NCBI GenBank assembly: GCA_937928795.1
Contig: CALFWB010000025.1
Coordinates: forward strand, 1 to 42,166
DNA length: 42,166 bases
Source of the DNA: an uncultured Anaerolineales bacterium
Lineage (GTDB): Bacteria > Chloroflexota > Anaerolineae > Anaerolineales > UBA4823
Reading direction: 5' to 3'
Both the position numbers and the translations under genes were made by a program. Positions 1-7,872 of the stretch are shown piece after piece; the first letter of the stretch is position 1; each line of letters starts with the position of its first letter. The notes under the pieces are model-generated. The model was given only the letters and a program-made list of their open reading frames with translations, was not told the origin of the DNA and did not search any database.

Positions 1-186
1 TTTATGCGGTGGTCTGTAAGCGGTAGAGTTACAAAATCCTCTTTTTGAACCTTATCCTCGGTCAGTTTGCGGGAAGGCATCGAGGCTTAAACGGAACTCC
101 TCAGCAAGGTCAAAGTGATTGGTCAAGTTCTTAGCAAACAACGGTTTGAGGTAAAACAAACTCCAACGACACGTAAGGAGGTGATG

Positions 187-258
187 ATGGCTTTCTCAAA
201 GTCCATTGACAAATTTAGCAATTCATGGCGCTCATATCTTTTTAGCCCCATTCTTTAG
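187..258 (+). CDS. possible 23-residue small ORF with consensus ribosome-binding site
   Basis: An ATG at 187 (or 184 in the same frame) opens 23 codons ending in TAG. It is preceded by AAGGAGGTGAT at 174-184, a near-complete complement of the 16S rRNA tail, with AGGAGG six bases from the ATG at 187. The start codon is the first base of the left inverted-repeat arm. The peptide would be basic and aromatic and resembles nothing I recognise. It may be a truncated transposase start, a leader peptide, or chance. Only the ribosome-binding site argues for translation. Confidence 0.25.
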   Translation: MAFSKSIDKFSNSWRSYLFSPIL

Positions 259-316
259 CCCATCCCGACAATCGCAACGGAGATCGGAACACTTTCCGCG
301 ACTTTGAGAAAGCCAT
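187..316. repeat. 130-bp element bounded by a 17-bp perfect inverted repeat
   Basis: The 17 bases at 187-203 (ATGGCTTTCTCAAAGTC) are the exact reverse complement of 300-316, leaving 96 bases between the arms. This is the geometry of a miniature inverted-repeat element or of the two ends of a decayed insertion sequence. No target-site duplication is visible at the borders, so the transposon reading is inference. A long-range mRNA hairpin is the alternative. The rest of 1-472 shows no convincing gene apart from the tiny ORF inside this element. Confidence 0.5.
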
Positions 317-472
317 AACACCAGTGCGCACAATCGTATCCAAAATATCCAAAAAGGGTTAAAATAGTGAGCTATCTGTGCTGGTCATTTGGGCTGTAAA
401 GCAATGACGAACCCCTTCTGCCCCCGATGACGAGTGAGAACATCTTTTGCAATCGAGAGAGAGGTAGGCTGG

Positions 473-1705
473 ATGAGTGAGATCCAATCTGAAAAACCGA
501 TTCGTTTCTTTGACCGTCCCCATGTCGAGATCGAGACACTTCCCTATGGGGACGGCATTCCGCTTGGTATAGAACAAGTCAACAATCCCAAAGTCGGCAT
601 CGGTGGCGCCTACGCCGGATGGGGGTTGACGGTCGACAATCAATCTTTACCCCAGCGTTTAGAAGAACACTTGGGAGAAGAAGTCGCTAACAGTGAGGTT
701 GGTTCGCTAGACGAGCTGGGGTTCTTTAGTCGCCATCACTTGCCCGACTTAAGCCCACAAGAACACCTTGAGCTAGAGATCGAGGTCGGCGCAAGATTGC
801 TGCAAAAAGCGGCGGCTGCCAATGGTTGGCAACTCAGTGAAGTGGAAGGGGTGCTGGTGGGTATGAGCAGCCCAGTTTGCGAAGATTATTTGGAAAGAAT
901 CTGCCAAAAAGCGGGCATCTCCCCAAACGCGCTCAAGGTCAGCGTTCACAAAGCCTGTGATGGCTCAGTGGGCAGTTTACACCTTGCCCTCAACCCCTTT
1001 CTGCAGTTGCCGGCTAAGATCAACATCGCCGAAGAACTACTGGGGAAGAAAGTCCTAGTTGGGGGCATTGAGGGACTAAGCCGCTTCTTGTTTGCTTCAC
1101 GGGACATTAACGCCCTGCAACTCTTTGGCAATGGAGCTGGCATAATCGGCATCATCCCTGGCGAGACAATGAAATTCCTCACCGGTGCAACCCGTGAAGC
1201 CTACGATGAAGAAGGCGTTTTACAAGTCAAGATGACCTACCCGCATTCCCGCGCCAGCCTGTTAGAGGTCTCCCAAGCCGGTCAATCCCACCTGCGCGTG
1301 GCTGGCTTGATGCATGAACCTGAAGGGGACGCGCCAATCGCCATGGCCGGGATGATGGGCATGGTCAAGCTGTTTGTCCGCAATGGGGTGCAAGTGGTTG
1401 TCGAAGTGTATCGCGCCTATCAACAACTGATGGAAAAGCTCGGCGAACCGGGCAAGCAATTAGCTGTCGCCATCGCCCATCACGCCAATTATAAAATTAA
1501 CAAACTCAAAGAGAAGCAAGTCCAAAGCGCAGGAGTAGCGGTTAACTTTCCCTGGCTCTTACACGACTTTGGCAACGTCAGCGCTGCCTCAAACATGATT
1601 GCTTTCCTACGCTATCTGCCCAATCTCAACCCCGGTGATCATGTGCTCATTGACGGTTTTGGCGCCGGAACGTATTATGATTCCCTGACCGTTGCTCTGC
1701 CTTAG
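473..1705 (+). CDS. 3-oxoacyl-ACP synthase III family (thiolase-fold) protein
   Basis: A 410-residue thiolase-fold condensing enzyme of the FabH/ketoacyl synthase III type. The triad is visible as Cys162 (KACDGSVGS), His336 (AHHANYKI) and Asn368 (HDFGNVSAAS). FabH itself is about 320 residues. The extra length here is an N-terminal extension of some 40 residues plus insertions around 55-100, so the substrate may not be acetyl-CoA and malonyl-ACP. The ATG at 473 was chosen over one 39 bases upstream because GAGAGG sits 8 bases before it. No acyl carrier protein or other fatty acid gene adjoins it, so the pathway is unknown. HMG-CoA synthase-like activity is a less likely alternative. Confidence 0.8.
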   Translation: MSEIQSEKPIRFFDRPHVEIETLPYGDGIPLGIEQVNNPKVGIGGAYAGWGLTVDNQSLPQRLEEHLGEEVANSEVGSLDELGFFSRHHLPDLSPQEHLELEIEVGARLLQKAAAANGWQLSEVEGVLVGMSSPVCEDYLERICQKAGISPNALKVSVHKACDGSVGSLHLALNPFLQLPAKINIAEELLGKKVLVGGIEGLSRFLFASRDINALQLFGNGAGIIGIIPGETMKFLTGATREAYDEEGVLQVKMTYPHSRASLLEVSQAGQSHLRVAGLMHEPEGDAPIAMAGMMGMVKLFVRNGVQVVVEVYRAYQQLMEKLGEPGKQLAVAIAHHANYKINKLKEKQVQSAGVAVNFPWLLHDFGNVSAASNMIAFLRYLPNLNPGDHVLIDGFGAGTYYDSLTVALP

Positions 1706-1787
1706 GCAATAGCCTACTGCGCGATTATCTTTTCACAAGTTAAGACTGTATTCCCTCAAGTCTAAAGAGAGGTGGCGCAGTTCATTC

Positions 1788-2537
1788 CTAGCTCTTTTCC
1801 TGCAACTGCGCCACGGCCTCCTCAACGTAAAATAAGCCACCGTCCTTCTGCAAAATAACTCCCATCTCACTCGCCAGAGCAACTGCCCCCCTTGTCGCCT
1901 CCCGTCCAGCCGCGATAGGTAATACCGTCAGTCCGGCTTTTCCTAATAGATCAGCGCGCCGCTTCACTCGCCTAACATCGTTTTGATCAACCACGCCAGA
2001 AACTTCCACTGCCAACCAGAGTTCTACGATCCCCGTTCTCTCCTCTAGCGCTCGATTCAACCGTCCGCGGACGAGCAGGTCTAGAGAAAGCAAATCTTCA
2101 CGTTCTTCCGCATTTAGGCGCGGCTCAATCTTGTCGGACCAGATTTCTTGGAGGTCTACCACTTGAGCGCGCGAAACGATCTTCCCAAAGTAACTAAAAG
2201 CACGTTGACGATAACGCATTTCTAGCATATCGCCGCGCAATTCGCTGAGTTCATCCGTCATAGAATTGACACGCTCGGTCAACTTCTGCATTTGTTCTTC
2301 TGTCTTCTTTTGGGCTTCCGCCAGCTCAGCTACCGTCTGCTCTAAACGAGTCAGGCGTTCTTCACTGCGCCTCTGGGCTTCCACTAGTTGACGTTGAGCT
2401 TCCGCCAGCTCTCGCACTACCTGGGGCAGCTCAAGCAGGTCGGCAGTTAGTAACAAGTGACGCAGCTCTTCCCGCCATTCGGGATGTTGTTGGAGTAAAC
2501 GCACCAAATCGTGGTAATCAGTCACTTGGAAGGCCAT
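1788..2537 (-). CDS. DUF3782-like coiled-coil protein with PD-(D/E)XK-type core
   Basis: A 249-residue protein of a family common in Chloroflexi and cyanobacteria. An N-terminal helical part (residues 8-40) is followed by a coiled coil with repeated AEAQ heptads (about 40-105). The C-terminal alpha/beta domain resembles the PD-(D/E)XK fold, with Asp153 (SLDLLVRG) and Glu178-Val-Ser180. The lysine of the canonical E-x-K is Ser here, as I recall for this family, so nuclease activity is uncertain. The ATG at 2537 is preferred because AGAGGA lies 8 bases upstream. The longer frame back to 2660 would translate straight through the repeat at 2552-2628 and is probably spurious. Cellular role unknown. 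Confidence 0.75.
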   Translation of the reverse strand: MAFQVTDYHDLVRLLQQHPEWREELRHLLLTADLLELPQVVRELAEAQRQLVEAQRRSEERLTRLEQTVAELAEAQKKTEEQMQKLTERVNSMTDELSELRGDMLEMRYRQRAFSYFGKIVSRAQVVDLQEIWSDKIEPRLNAEEREDLLSLDLLVRGRLNRALEERTGIVELWLAVEVSGVVDQNDVRRVKRRADLLGKAGLTVLPIAAGREATRGAVALASEMGVILQKDGGLFYVEEAVAQLQEKS

Positions 2538-2551
2538 TTGGTAAATCCTCT

Positions 2552-2628
2552 GTGTGCACTCAAAAGTTGCTTGCAACATTGCTTTGTAGGACAACTCAAT
2601 GAGTTGTCCTACAACTTTTGGGTGGACA
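2552..2628. repeat. MITE-like dispersed repeat, copy 1
   Basis: A 77-base unit that recurs at 7873-7949 with 74 of 77 identities. At its core is a perfect palindrome with 14-base arms around one central base (TGTAGGACAACTCA, A, reverse complement). The outer ends form an imperfect 17-base inverted repeat (TGTGCACTCAAAAGTTG against CAACTTTTGGGTGGACA). It starts directly next to the ribosome-binding site of the minus-strand gene ending at 1788, so it probably forms that gene's 5' leader or promoter region. No transposase is encoded. Confidence 0.8.
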
Positions 2629-2823
2629 TAATCCTCTCGGTAATTATACCCGAAAAGCAAAAAGTGGTATTATCCTGAGTTTATTAGGAGTTCCTATGAC
2701 AAATCCGCACAGGATGATAAAAACAGCGGATTTTGCAAAAATGCCACCATACTCGGCAGCTGTAATAGCAGTTCCCCATGAGTCCCCATTCCCACATCCT
2801 TTGATTAGAACCGCAAACTTGTT

Positions 2824-2850
2824 TTGCTTCAATTCATTTTGTGGTACAAA
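2824..2850 (+). promoter_or_regulatory. putative leaderless promoter of the sirtuin gene
   Basis: An extended -10 (TG at 2842-2843, then TACAAA at 2845-2850) lies downstream of TTGCTT at 2824-2829 with a 15-base spacer. The last -10 base is seven bases before the A of the ATG at 2857, so transcription would start at the start codon. No Shine-Dalgarno sequence precedes that ATG, which fits leaderless initiation. The -35 and spacer are weak. Confidence 0.4.
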
Positions 2851-2856
2851 TAAAAT

Positions 2857-3606
2857 ATGATTTTTCCTGCCGATTTGATCAAGGCTCTCCGCCAAGCGCA
2901 ACGCGCAACTGCCCTAACCGGTGCAGGGGTCTCCCAAGAGAGCGGGTTGCGCACCTTTCGCGATGCCCAAGACGGCTTATGGGCGCAATATCGCCCCGAA
3001 GATTTAGCCACACCGCAAGCTTTTCAACGCAATCCCAAGATGGTTTGGGATTGGTATGCCTGGCGACGGGAGAAAGTCTCGCAGGCAAAGCCCAACCCAG
3101 CTCATTACGCACTGGTCGAGCTGGCAAAGCAGATCCCGAACTTCACGTTGATCACCCAAAACGTCGATGGATTACATCAAGCGGCGGGTAGCCCCCTTGT
3201 CATCGAGTTACACGGGAATATCCACCGTGTGCGCTGCTCGGTTTGCGGGTTAATCCATAGCCGATGGGATCAAGGTGGCGATGCCGTGCCAAGGTGCAAA
3301 GTCTGTAATGGCTTGCTGCGTCCCGATGTGGTTTGGTTTGGGGAGAACCTGCCCCAAGCCGAACTCGAGGCGGCTTTTGAAGCAGCCCGAACGTGCGAGT
3401 TGTTCTTCTCGATCGGCACCTCTGGGGTTGTTCAGCCGGCTGCGTCGCTGGCATATCTCGCTCAACAGCAAGGCGCGCGCATTGTGGAAATTAACGCCGA
3501 ACCTACGCCGCTCACCTCGTTTGCGGATTTTGCTTTGCAAGGGAAAGCCGGTCAAATCTTGCCTGCGTTAGTGAAAGCTACCTTTTTCCACGAATCATCC
3601 ACATAA
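2857..3606 (+). CDS. cobB: NAD-dependent protein deacylase, sirtuin class III
   Basis: A complete 249-residue sirtuin that removes acyl groups from lysines using NAD+. Visible motifs are GAGVSQESG (22-30), RTFRD (32-36), TQNVDGLH (100-107), catalytic His119 in ELHGN, and a zinc ribbon with Cys127, Cys130, Cys147 and Cys150. Tyr67 and Arg70 (YAWR) match the Tyr-x-x-Arg signature of SIRT5 and CobB that binds succinyl- and malonyl-lysine, so desuccinylase as well as deacetylase activity is expected. It stands alone, convergent with the metallophosphoesterase gene. A partner acetyltransferase or acyl-CoA synthetase is not adjacent. Confidence 0.93.
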   Translation: MIFPADLIKALRQAQRATALTGAGVSQESGLRTFRDAQDGLWAQYRPEDLATPQAFQRNPKMVWDWYAWRREKVSQAKPNPAHYALVELAKQIPNFTLITQNVDGLHQAAGSPLVIELHGNIHRVRCSVCGLIHSRWDQGGDAVPRCKVCNGLLRPDVVWFGENLPQAELEAAFEAARTCELFFSIGTSGVVQPAASLAYLAQQQGARIVEINAEPTPLTSFADFALQGKAGQILPALVKATFFHESST

Positions 3607-3642
3607 GCCCTTCGGGCGGCTGAGAACAATCAATGAACGCGC

Positions 3643-4656
3643 TTATGGTGCGTTCTGCGTCAGCTCGTAGCGGTCGATCAACAAGCCCTGAACCGTATAG
3701 AATTCAAAAACAATGCGCTGAGACTCCATCGTGACCAACATGGCGCCATAATCGCCGTTAAAGCGTTTCTGACTGCCTTCAGCGACCTCTCCAAAACCGT
3801 ACAGACCGCCTCCGCCGGCGCCGTTAATAAAATACACCAAGCCATCCACAACCAAGCGTTCATAATAGTGATCGTGACCGCACAAGACCGCATCGGCGCC
3901 CCATTCTTTGAAGGGCCAGCGCATCCAATCCACCGCCCCGCGCCTTCCGGAGGAATAAGGCGGGTGATGCATAAAAACAATCTGCCAGGGCTGAGTCGAG
4001 GCAAGTATGCGCTCTTGCAACCACTGAGCTTGGCGCGAGCTGCGCCCCACCCCATCGGGTTCATTCGAGTCGCTATTCAAAGCGAAAAAATGTCCTGCTC
4101 CCCAAGTGAAATCGTAATAGCGTTCGTTATGAGGAAGCTCAAAGTAATCAAAGTAGGGCTGAGCTGCCTCGCTCATCCAATCATGGTTGCCGAGCGTTGG
4201 GAAAAAACGGTTCCGATCAGCACCCTTGCCATAGTCACCGCGATAAGGAGCAATATACTCATGATAAAACTGCCCAATGCGGTGATCGATGGTCTGGCGC
4301 GAGCCGTCAGGATAATTATTATCGCCGGTGGTGAGAATAAACTGCGGCTGCCATGATTTGACCAAGTCGGCAACCTTGCGGGCATCTTCGTTGCCCGAGC
4401 CATAATCCCCGATCACCGCAAAGCGCACAACCGTTTCGGGAGTGAAAGTCGGACTTGGTGAAACGGTTTCGGTGGGCAGAAGGGCTGTTGGAGTGGATGT
4501 TGATGGCGGCAGAGAGGTTGTTTGCCCAATGTCTGTAACGCTTGGCAAGGGAGTGACGGTCGGCGTGGGAAGGGTCGTGCGCAAGGAACAAGCCAATACG
4601 GCAAGCGCAATGGCACAGCTACCCCAAAAGGCTCGCTGGAGAAGACGCTTTCTCAT
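3643..4656 (-). CDS. secreted lipoprotein metallophosphoesterase
   Basis: A 337-residue calcineurin-like phosphoesterase exported as a lipoprotein. The hydrophobic signal ends in a lipobox with Cys23 (ALAVLAC), followed by a Thr/Pro/Ser-rich linker to about residue 75. Metal-binding blocks appear in order: GDYGSGN, TTGDNNYPDG, LGNHDW, HHPPYS and CGHDHYYER. The arrangement resembles purple acid phosphatase (type 5-like) enzymes, so phosphomonoester hydrolysis outside the cell is likely, perhaps for phosphate scavenging. Its ATG overlaps the stop of the upstream dehydrogenase gene by four bases (ATGA), indicating translational coupling. Confidence 0.88.
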   Translation of the reverse strand: MRKRLLQRAFWGSCAIALAVLACSLRTTLPTPTVTPLPSVTDIGQTTSLPPSTSTPTALLPTETVSPSPTFTPETVVRFAVIGDYGSGNEDARKVADLVKSWQPQFILTTGDNNYPDGSRQTIDHRIGQFYHEYIAPYRGDYGKGADRNRFFPTLGNHDWMSEAAQPYFDYFELPHNERYYDFTWGAGHFFALNSDSNEPDGVGRSSRQAQWLQERILASTQPWQIVFMHHPPYSSGRRGAVDWMRWPFKEWGADAVLCGHDHYYERLVVDGLVYFINGAGGGGLYGFGEVAEGSQKRFNGDYGAMLVTMESQRIVFEFYTVQGLLIDRYELTQNAP

Positions 4657-5963
4657 CGCCGCTCCAATCGGTAAACTGTTCCACCATGGTCAATCACATA
4701 AACCTCACCCTGTTCATCCTCCCCGAAGGAGGAGATGCGCCCCAAATCGCGAAAGAGGCGTTGCACCTGCCAAGTACCATCGGGAAGGCGGCGCAAGCCA
4801 TCTACCCAACCGGCGCAATAATCGCCAAAGAGATAGACACCACTCCATTCAGGGAGGTTACGGCCACGATAGACTACGCCGCCAGTCACCGAACAGCCTT
4901 GATCGTGTCCGTATTCGTAGATTGGCGCAATCAACTTGAGGTCCGCAGGTGGCGTTCCCTGATAGGGATGTGTGCCTTCCAGATACTTCCAGCCAAAGTT
5001 GAGGTCACCGCTGGCAGCATTGGGCAGGTAATCAATTTCTTCCCAAAGGTTTTGTCCGACATCGCCGATATACAAATCTCCTGTTTGGCGGTCAAAACTC
5101 ATCCGCCAAGGGTTACGCAAACCGTAAGCCCAAATTTCGGGCAAGCCACCGCCATTAGCATAAGGATTCGATGCAGGAATGGCATAAGGGTCGCCGGAAT
5201 CTACATCGAGGCGCAAGATTTTTCCTAGCATAGTATTCAAAGATTGGGCATTGTTCTGCGGGTCGCCAGCCGAACCGCCATCTCCTAAGCCGAGGTAAAG
5301 GGTACCATCAAGCCCAAAGACCACTGCCCCGCCATTATGGTTAGCATACGGTTGGGCAACGCGCAGAAGAATTTTCTCGCTGGCCGGGTCCGCCACATTC
5401 GCTGAGGGTGGATTGACTTGAAAGCGCGCAATCACCGTATCCCCGTTGCGATCCGTGTAATTGACATAAAAATAGCCATTCTGGGCATATTGGGGGTGGA
5501 AGGCGATGCCTAATAAACCTTGTTCGCTACCGCGACTGCCAACCCGCTCGCGAAGGTCTAAAAAAGCGCCAGAGACGAGGTCACCGCCCTGCCAGAGACG
5601 AATCTTCCCCTCTTGTTCAAGGATTAACAGCCTGCCGCTGCCATCCGGGGGATAACCTAAGCCCACCGGGGCGCGCAGTCCCTGCGCCACTTTAACCCAG
5701 CGATAGCCTGCCGCATCGGGGAAAGCCAGCAAGATGGGTTGAGCGGCGATGGTTGGGAGAGGCTCAGCAGCGCTGGTGCCCTCTTCCATCGTTGGGACAG
5801 GCACGGCAATCTCAAATGGGGTCGATGCGACATTCCCTGCGGTTGTTGGGGTGGACAACGGGCTTAGACTGCTCGATAGCTCACTCGGTATAGGCGTAGC
5901 CTTAGGCTGACAGGCAACCAAAATCAGCAAGAGCAGAAATACGTACCAATAATTCAGCTTCAT
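4653..5963 (-). CDS. PQQ-dependent sugar dehydrogenase-type lipoprotein
   Basis: A 436-residue six-bladed beta-propeller of the soluble glucose/sorbosone dehydrogenase family. Recognisable segments are GLRAPVGLGYPPDG, EQGLLGIAFHPQY, PYANHNGGAVVFG (catalytic His region), GDGGSAGDP, YGLRNPWRMSFD and IGDVGQNLWEEI. It carries a signal peptide with lipobox Cys18 (LLILVAC) and a Ser/Thr/Pro linker, so it acts on the outer face of the cytoplasmic membrane. The ATG at 5963 was chosen because the longer frame begins with TTG and spoils the signal peptide. PQQ use and substrate are inferred from the family; several members act on unknown sugars or serve as binding proteins. It is the middle gene of a three-gene minus-strand run. 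Confidence 0.87.
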   Translation of the reverse strand: MKLNYWYVFLLLLILVACQPKATPIPSELSSSLSPLSTPTTAGNVASTPFEIAVPVPTMEEGTSAAEPLPTIAAQPILLAFPDAAGYRWVKVAQGLRAPVGLGYPPDGSGRLLILEQEGKIRLWQGGDLVSGAFLDLRERVGSRGSEQGLLGIAFHPQYAQNGYFYVNYTDRNGDTVIARFQVNPPSANVADPASEKILLRVAQPYANHNGGAVVFGLDGTLYLGLGDGGSAGDPQNNAQSLNTMLGKILRLDVDSGDPYAIPASNPYANGGGLPEIWAYGLRNPWRMSFDRQTGDLYIGDVGQNLWEEIDYLPNAASGDLNFGWKYLEGTHPYQGTPPADLKLIAPIYEYGHDQGCSVTGGVVYRGRNLPEWSGVYLFGDYCAGWVDGLRRLPDGTWQVQRLFRDLGRISSFGEDEQGEVYVIDHGGTVYRLERR

Positions 5964-5971
5964 TTTCAATC

Positions 5972-6343
5972 TCACTGCTTGGGTTCTTCCCAATAATCGG
6001 CATCCTCGATGTCTTCGGGGCGAAAATTGTCCTTGCGCTCTTGGTAAAGTTGATTCACGACCGAAGACTGAATTTTCTTGAGATGTTCTTCAACGATCTC
6101 GGGTGGGCAAAGTTCAACAAACAGATAAGCCCCCAGCCAAATGATCAGGGCATCATCCACCGGTCCTGGAGCCAAATCGGGAGCGATCAAATAAGCCAAC
6201 GAAGCAATGGGCAACAATTTGAGCAAGGGATTGACACGCCGGTCGGCGAGCAAGCGCAAAATCAACTTGATGCGCGCCGAAAGCTCCCAAAAGAAACCGC
6301 TGTTCGGGGCACGTTGAATCTTTCGATTTGGGTTTTCGTTCAT
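5972..6343 (-). CDS. DUF1232 (YkvA-like) small membrane protein
   Basis: A 123-residue protein with the DUF1232 core: a basic amphipathic helix (RIKLILRLLADRRV, about 25-38), then LLKLLPIASLAYLIAPDLAP with the conserved Pro-Asp turn, then a second hydrophobic helix. The acidic C-terminus (EDIEDADYWEEP) is probably cytoplasmic. GGAGG lies 6 bases before the ATG. The family's function is unknown. Its stop is 8 bases before the start of the PQQ-type dehydrogenase gene, so they are likely cotranscribed. Confidence 0.8.
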   Translation of the reverse strand: MNENPNRKIQRAPNSGFFWELSARIKLILRLLADRRVNPLLKLLPIASLAYLIAPDLAPGPVDDALIIWLGAYLFVELCPPEIVEEHLKKIQSSVVNQLYQERKDNFRPEDIEDADYWEEPKQ

Positions 6344-6390
6344 TTTGACCTCCGGTTTTGAACAGGTTCATTATACCTTACGTAGAAAAC

Positions 6391-6421
6391 GAAAAAACGA
6401 GGCGATTTGAGTCGCCTCGTT
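6391..6421 (-). terminator. Rho-independent terminator of the infC-rpmI-rplT operon
   Basis: The arms 6396-6405 and 6412-6421 pair perfectly over ten bases (AACGAGGCGA) around a six-base loop. On the minus strand a T-rich tract follows immediately (complement of 6391-6397). It sits just after the rplT stop and separates the operon from the DUF1232 gene. Confidence 0.85.
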
Positions 6422-6442
6422 TCGACCGAAGGCTGCGCTTAG

Positions 6443-6790
6443 CTAAGGTGATTTTGTCGCAGCAACGACCGCTGCAAAAGCTTCGGGTTGGCGCACCGCT
6501 AGTTCAGCAAGCATTTTGCGATTCAACGCGATCTTTGACTTTTTCATCGCATCGATCAAGCGGCTATAGGTTGTGCCATTTGCCCGAGCGGCGGCATTGA
6601 TGCGTGCGATCCACAGCCGACGCAGGTCGCGCTTGCGCGTGCGGCGATCGCGGTAGGCATACCAAAGGCTCTTCAACAGGGCTTCGTTGGCGCGGCGAAA
6701 AAGGCGCGAACGGGTGCCAAATTGACCTTTGGTCATCTTGAGCACCTTTTTGTGGTGCTGCCTGCGATAGGGTCCGGTCTTTACTCTCAT
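6443..6790 (-). CDS. rplT: 50S ribosomal protein L20
   Basis: A 115-residue L20, the early 50S assembly protein that binds 23S rRNA domain I. It starts with [18 protein letters not shown], has the long basic N-terminal tail and the conserved [15 protein letters not shown] segment, and matches the usual family length. GGAG precedes the ATG. It is the last gene of the infC-rpmI-rplT operon, followed by a terminator. In other bacteria L20 represses this operon by binding the rpmI leader; the 102-base rpmI-rplT gap or upstream leader could hold such a site, but I did not identify one. Confidence 0.97.
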   Translation of the reverse strand: MRVKTGPYRRQHHKKVLKMTKGQFGTRSRLFRRANEALLKSLWYAYRDRRTRKRDLRRLWIARINAAARANGTTYSRLIDAMKKSKIALNRKMLAELAVRQPEAFAAVVAATKSP

Positions 6791-6892
6791 GCTTCACTCT
6801 CCTGCCTTCCCCTGAGCGCCGGTGAGCTCTTCTCACCCGTTGGATGCACTCAGCAGTCGGCAATCTAAGATTTAGAAACCAAATCCTTGGTT

Positions 6893-7120
6893 CTATTTCA
6901 AATTTGGCGCTAAACGATGGACGCGCTTAATGATCCCTCGCCCCCGCACAGGGAGCATCTCTTGGAAGAGACGTTTGGTACGTTTGGAAGTGCGGCGGCG
7001 CAAGTGGCTTTTGCCACCTTTAGTGCGCACCAGCATCCCCGTCCCTGTCAAGCGGAAGCGCTTGGCAGTCGCTTTGTGGGTTTTTAGCTTGTACTTTCCT
7101 TCAGGCGTTTTTCGCGGCAC
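6893..7120 (-). CDS. rpmI: 50S ribosomal protein L35
   Basis: A 75-residue L35 with the diagnostic KLKTHKATAKRFRLTGTG segment and a basic C-terminus (RTKRLFQ). It is slightly longer than the usual 65 residues because of an N-terminal PRKTPEGKY extension. The start is a GTG at 7120 with GGAGA about 9 bases upstream; the longer frame to 7156 lacks such a site. It lies between infC and rplT in the conserved order. Confidence 0.95.
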   Translation of the reverse strand: MPRKTPEGKYKLKTHKATAKRFRLTGTGMLVRTKGGKSHLRRRTSKRTKRLFQEMLPVRGRGIIKRVHRLAPNLK

Positions 7121-7201
7121 AGTCTTTCTCCTTTCACAGAAAACACCGCGCTCCAATCAGGGCGCGGGGGATTAATCTTCTTGGCGGAGTAAGGGCTTCT
7201 C

Positions 7202-7771
7202 TCAGCGCGGAATGGTTTCTTTCTCGCGTTCTGGTTTCTCTTTGTCCTTCTTCTTCGCCTGTTTACCCGGCGCCAACACCATTAACATCGTGCGCCCTTC
7301 TAGGGCTGGGGCTTGCTCGACTACGGCGATATCAGCCAAGTCTTCTGCCACGGCTTTGAGATCTTCCAACGCGATCTCTGGGTAGGTGATCTCTCGCCCT
7401 CGAAAGCGAATGCGCACCTTAACTTTCATTCCATCTTCAAGCCAGCGACGGGCATCGCGAACTTTGAGAGCCCGATGGTGTTCGTTGGTCTTGGGGCGCA
7501 AGCGAATTTCTTTGACTTCAATTTTTGTTTGGGCCTTGCGAGCCTCGCGTTCTTTCTTTGTGCGTTCGTAGATAAACTTTCCGAAGTCCATGACCCGGCA
7601 GACCGGGGGGTCGGCATTAGGCGACACCTCCACGAGGTCTAATTCCGCTTGATGAGCGATACGCTGGGCTTCTTCAATCGGGACAATCCCGATGTTTTCG
7701 CCCTGCGGGCCGATTAAGCGTACTTGGGGTACTTTGATGGCTTCGTTAACTCGATAGTTAACCGCGCTGAT
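7202..7771 (-). CDS. infC: translation initiation factor IF-3 with AUC start codon
   Basis: A 189-residue IF-3, which binds the 30S subunit and rejects non-canonical initiation codons. The N domain (NYRVNEAIKVPQVRLIGPQG) is followed by LDLVEVSPNADPPVCRVMDFGKF and the C domain. A Lys/Glu-rich tail (KKKDKEKPEREKE) ends it. No ATG, GTG or TTG exists at the 5' end. An in-frame TAG lies just upstream, and AAAGGAG sits six bases before ATC at 7771-7769, so the start is almost certainly AUC. An internal start would delete the N domain. A rare start codon allows IF-3 to repress its own translation, as known for the E. coli AUU start. Confidence 0.93.
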   Translation of the reverse strand: MSAVNYRVNEAIKVPQVRLIGPQGENIGIVPIEEAQRIAHQAELDLVEVSPNADPPVCRVMDFGKFIYERTKKEREARKAQTKIEVKEIRLRPKTNEHHRALKVRDARRWLEDGMKVKVRIRFRGREITYPEIALEDLKAVAEDLADIAVVEQAPALEGRTMLMVLAPGKQAKKKDKEKPEREKETIPR

Positions 7772-7815
7772 AAGCTACTCCTTTCTATCCAATAAAATCA
7801 ATACATCAATCAAAA

Positions 7816-7856
7816 ATTATAGCACGCATCATACCAAAGAACCTCGAAATCGTCAA
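7816..7856 (-). promoter_or_regulatory. tandem promoters of the infC operon
   Basis: Read on the minus strand, TTGACG (7856-7851), a 17-base spacer and TATGAT (7833-7828) form a good vegetative promoter. Twelve bases further, TGCTATAAT (7824-7816) is an extended -10 that could give a second start. The infC leader would be about 40-50 bases. The MITE-like repeat copy 2 ends 17 bases upstream of the -35. Confidence 0.7.
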
Positions 7857-7872
7857 CGCAAGATTTAATTTG

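Noticed and set aside
174-186. Possible 16S rRNA 3' end on the minus strand (complement of AAGGAGGTGAT)
   Set aside because: The sequence beside it does not match the conserved 16S end and no rRNA helices are visible; it is better read as a ribosome-binding site on the plus strand.
2538-2660. Longer N-terminus for the DUF3782-like protein
   Set aside because: It would be translated from the MITE-like repeat, while a good ribosome-binding site precedes the ATG at 2537.
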